DNA from: CAVRAW01 sp963716135
Lineage (GTDB): Bacteria > Planctomycetota > Planctomycetia > Pirellulales > JADZDJ01
DNA length: 64,000 bases
NCBI GenBank assembly: GCA_963716135.1
Contig: OY970289.1
Location: 2,046,001-2,110,000 of the forward strand
Direction of reading: 5' to 3'
Each line of letters starts with the position of its first letter. The first letter of the stretch is position 1. Below are positions 61,293-64,000 of the stretch, piece after piece. A program made the translations under genes and the position numbers. Below the pieces are notes generated by a model. It saw only the letters and a program-made list of their open reading frames with translations. It did not search any database and had not been told where the DNA came from.

Positions 61293-64000
61293 CGTCTATC
61301 CCGCCCCCGGCCAAACCGATCTCTTGGCCCGACAAGTCGCCGCCGCCGCAAGCGAACTGGGCGTGGCGCCTGGAATGGAAGTGACGACAGCCGGCGGCTA
61401 CCTGATTCACGGCAACTTGCAGCGCGAACAGGTCGAGCGACTAGCTCTGCAGTTATTTGCCGATCCGATTATCGAACGGTTTGTGGTAGGTAGTGTGGGA
61501 GAGGAGGCGTTGAATCGACCGCCGCGCCCCGGCGCGACGCTTATCCACGTCATGCCCAAGCCTAGAGTCATGGATCCCGCCGCCGCCAGCGCCACCGCAG
61601 CGATCGGAAAGCTAGGATTTTCGGTAACTGTGCGCCTGCTGCGAAAATTCTGGCTCTCGAACATTTCGCCCGCTCAGGCTAAAACACTGGCCATAAAGCT
61701 TCTGACCCATGCGGAAATCGAGCAGGTAATTATTGGCCCGCTAACGCTCGAGCGGCTCGACGAAGAAACCCAATATCGATTCCAACTCAACAAACTTCCG
61801 CTAGGCACTCCGGTCGACGGCACGTTGGAGAAATGGAACGATGACCATCAACTGGCACTTTCAGCGGAGGAGCTGCAGAGCATTCGAAGACATTTCCTCG
61901 GTGAAGGTCGCGATCCGATCGATGCCGAACTGGAAACGCTGGCCCAGAACTGGAGCGAACATTGCTCGCATAAGACACTCACCGGGCGGATCGCGTACCG
62001 TGGGCCGATGGGCGCCCACGGCGACCGCATCGAGCAGCACTACTTCGAAAACCTGCTCGAGGAAACGATTTTCGCCGCCACCCGCAGAATTCGCGAGGTC
62101 TGGCGGAAGCAAGGTCAGGAAGATTGGTGCGCAAGCGTCTTCGAAGATCACGCCGGAATCGTGCGATTCGACGATCAACATCATCTGGCGATCAAGGTCG
62201 AAACGCACAATCATCCGTCGGCCGTCTCGCCGTACGGCGGCGCCAGCACCGGCATTGGCGGCGTAGTGCGCGATATTCTGGCCGCCGGCTTGGCGCCAAG
62301 CCGATCGCGACGACCGACGTGTTCTGCTTTGCCCCGTTGGATATATCGTTCGACGATCTTCCTGCAGGCGTGCTGCATCCGCGCCGCGTGATGACAGGCG
62401 TGGTGGCGGGGGTGCGCGATTACAGTAACCGGCTGGGCGTGCCGACGGTCAGCGGGGCGATTTATTTCGATCGCCGTTACCTCGGCAATCCGCTTGTGTT
62501 TTGTGGCAGTGTAGGAATTTTGCCCGCCGACAAGCTCGAGAAGCAGCCACGGCCCGGCGATCTGCTGGTGGTGATCGGTGGCCGCACCGGCTGCGATGGC
62601 ATTCATGGGGCAACGTTCAGCTCCGCCACATTGGCCGGCGACAGCCCGTCACGCTCGCAATCCGCCGTACAGATTGGCAATCCGATCACGCAGAAGATGA
62701 TGCTCGACGTGCTGCCTGTCGCGCGGGATCGTGGACTGTATCGGGCGATCGGCGATTGCGGCGCGGGAGGATTGTCGAGCGCCATCGGCGAAATGGCCAA
62801 GGTCAACGGGGCCGTCGTATGGCTCGATCGCGTGCCGCTGAAATACGCCGGGCTGACCTACTCTGAAATCTGGATCTCCGAATCGCAAGAGCGCATGGTG
62901 TTGGCCGTCGCGCCGAGAAGTGGGATGAATTGAAACAGCTGTGCGAATCGGAAGGCGTCGAAGCCGCCGCCATCGGCGAGTTGCGCGACAATGCTCGCCT
63001 GCAGCTTCTTTATCAGGACCATCAAGTTGCCGATCTGCCGATGAATTTTGTGCATGGCGGGCGGCCTTCGCCGGTGCGCGACGCAATGTATGCAATCCGT
63101 AAAACAGAAGCCGTCGCAACGAAATCGGCGACGTTCGACTGCAACGCCGCGCTCACAAAAATTCTCGGCTCGTGGAATGTTTGCAGCCGTGAATCGGTGA
63201 TTCGGCAATACGACTACGAAGTGCAAGGCACGAGCGCGATCAAGCCGCTCGTGGGCTCCAACCAAGATGGCCCCAGCGATGCCGCCGTGCTGCGGCCCCT
63301 GCCCAATTCCAAGCGTGGCGTGGTAATTGCCTGCGGTATGAATCCCTGCTACGCCGATTTCGACTCCTATCACATGGCCGCCAGTGCCATCGACGAAGCC
63401 GTGCGGAATTGCGTCGCTGTTGGGGCCGATCCCAGCCGCATCGCGCTGGTGGATAATTTCTGCTGGGGCGATTGCAACCGGCCCGAGCAATTGGGTTCGC
63501 TCGTGCGCGCGGCCCAGGCCTGCCACGATGTTTCGCTGGCCCTGGGCACGCCGTTTGTCAGCGGCAAAGATAGCCTGAATAACGAATACCACGACGGAGG
63601 AACGCGACATTCCATCCCGCCCACACTGTTGATCACAGCGCTGGGGCAAGTGGAGGACGTTGGGCGCTGCGTCACCATGGATCTGAAACATCCCGGCAAT
63701 GTGCTGTATCAGGTGGGGGCCACGAAGTGCGAACTGGGCGGATCGCACCTTGCCCGGGTCGAAGGATGGACCGGCGGCGCCGTTCCCCAGGTGGATCCCT
63801 CGCGGTCCAAGGCGACGTTTGTTGCTTTGCATAAGGCGATCCGTTCCGGACTGGTGTGCGCTTGCCACGATTTGAGCGAGGGAGGGTTGGCCGTCGCCGC
63901 CGCGGAAATGGCGATCGCCGGCGGTCTTGGCGCGCGACTCTATCTGCTGGAAGTGCTGCATCAGATCAGCGCAGACGACGCCGCGGCGATTGCCGGCGGT
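61276..64000 (+). CDS. purL: Phosphoribosylformylglycinamidine synthase, PurS-PurS-PurL fusion, two frame breaks, incomplete at window end
   Basis: Starts at ATG 61276 (MLWEIDVYPAPGQTDLLARQ). The first 190 residues form two PurS-like units: LWEIDVYPAPGQTDLL...LALQLFADPIIERFVVGSV and LIHVMPKPRVMDPAAASATAAIGKLGF...AIKLLTHAEIEQVIIGPL. The PurL domain follows from DAELETLAQNWSEHCSHKT, with METHNHPSAVSPYGGAS-type ATP/Mg site. Breaks: TTGGCGCC at 62289-62297 (one G missing; GLGAKPIATTDVFCFAPLD) and GTCGCGCCGAGAAG at 62908-62919 (one base missing; EKWDELKQLCESEG). Beyond it the frame is open to the window end (ALTKILGSWNVCSRESV..., GSNQDGPSDAAVLRPL, HDLSEGGLAVAAAEM). It converts FGAR to FGAM in purine synthesis. 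Confidence 0.93.

Noticed and set aside
4760..62920. Programmed ribosomal frameshifting or UGA recoding as general explanation of the broken genes
   Set aside because: The breaks need shifts in different directions and sizes and share only GC-rich context; many intact genes end properly in TGA, so UGA is a stop here.
62858..63961. 367-codon open frame on the minus strand
   Set aside because: It is antisense to the purL frame that remains fully family-like on the plus strand; such long shadows arise from GC-rich codon use.

Overview
The window looks like a chromosomal segment of a planctomycete, probably Pirellulales-like. That placement is inferred from gene families I recognise (a HYExAFE-family protein, large secreted proteins of biased composition, a PQQ-like beta-propeller protein, an SLBB polysaccharide-export lipoprotein next to a NusG-like protein, PurS-like domains fused to PurL, a short RpoD-type sigma factor). 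No rRNA gene is present to confirm it. From about 19 kb onward the sequence is GC-rich and gene-dense with mostly housekeeping genes. The first 18.9 kb is visibly less GC-rich, has long stretches without genes and carries mostly genes I cannot name, so I read it as an accessory island.

Island (1-18,980). It holds small membrane and secreted proteins of unknown role (77-6,984), a DUF2235/Tle1-like alpha/beta hydrolase (7,171-8,415), a small phage-type CxxC protein with a strong terminator (8,684-8,956) and a minus-strand run of membrane, lipoprotein and zinc-ribbon genes (8,963-12,825). Then comes a defence block: a one-polypeptide MmeI-like (Type IIL) restriction-modification enzyme with a good promoter, two small downstream genes, and a convergent overlapping pair led by an HNH-type protein (12,975-18,416). 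The right border has a terminator, a 30-codon tail that may be an integrase remnant, and the first 20 nt of a tRNA gene cut off inside the D-loop.

Core part. 19.1-21.4 kb: small membrane protein, HYExAFE protein, hisS. 21.5-26.1 kb: GATase, NusG-like factor, proline-rich lipoprotein, Wza-like export lipoprotein, Q-rich secreted protein. 26.2-31.9 kb: periplasmic-type molybdenum hydroxylase (2Fe-2S subunit, Tat-exported large subunit, MocA), beta-propeller protein, dienelactone hydrolase. 32-36.6 kb: dihydropyrimidinase/hydantoinase, HicAB, methyltransferase, glgC, Gly/Cys-rich lipoprotein. 36.9-41.6 kb: sugar-nucleotide-type enzymes, HAD phosphatase, CelD-like acyltransferase, NUDIX CoA pyrophosphatase. 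41.6-46.3 kb: PrpB-like lyase, PrpC/citrate synthase, a solute-binding lipoprotein and a CPBP protease. 46.3-50.3 kb: sulfatase-fold membrane protein, methyltransferase, YIDPGTGS-type membrane protein, UspA. 50.4-57.1 kb: rtcB, two small genes, leuS, a Fur-family regulator and an M50 protease. 57.1-64 kb: rpsA with promoter and terminator, sigma factor, tyrA, purL (runs off the end).

The most striking property is that at least 16 otherwise well-conserved genes are broken by about 23 small indels. Most lie at or next to CGCG/GGCGC runs, repeatedly as GCGCGCC reading GCGCC, or as one G or C missing. Essential genes (leuS, purL) are hit several times while their protein sequence is conserved on both sides of each break. 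The simplest reading is a systematic sequencing/consensus error, perhaps at a modified GCGC-type motif, rather than real pseudogenes. I therefore annotate these genes across their frameshifts and give the position of each break.
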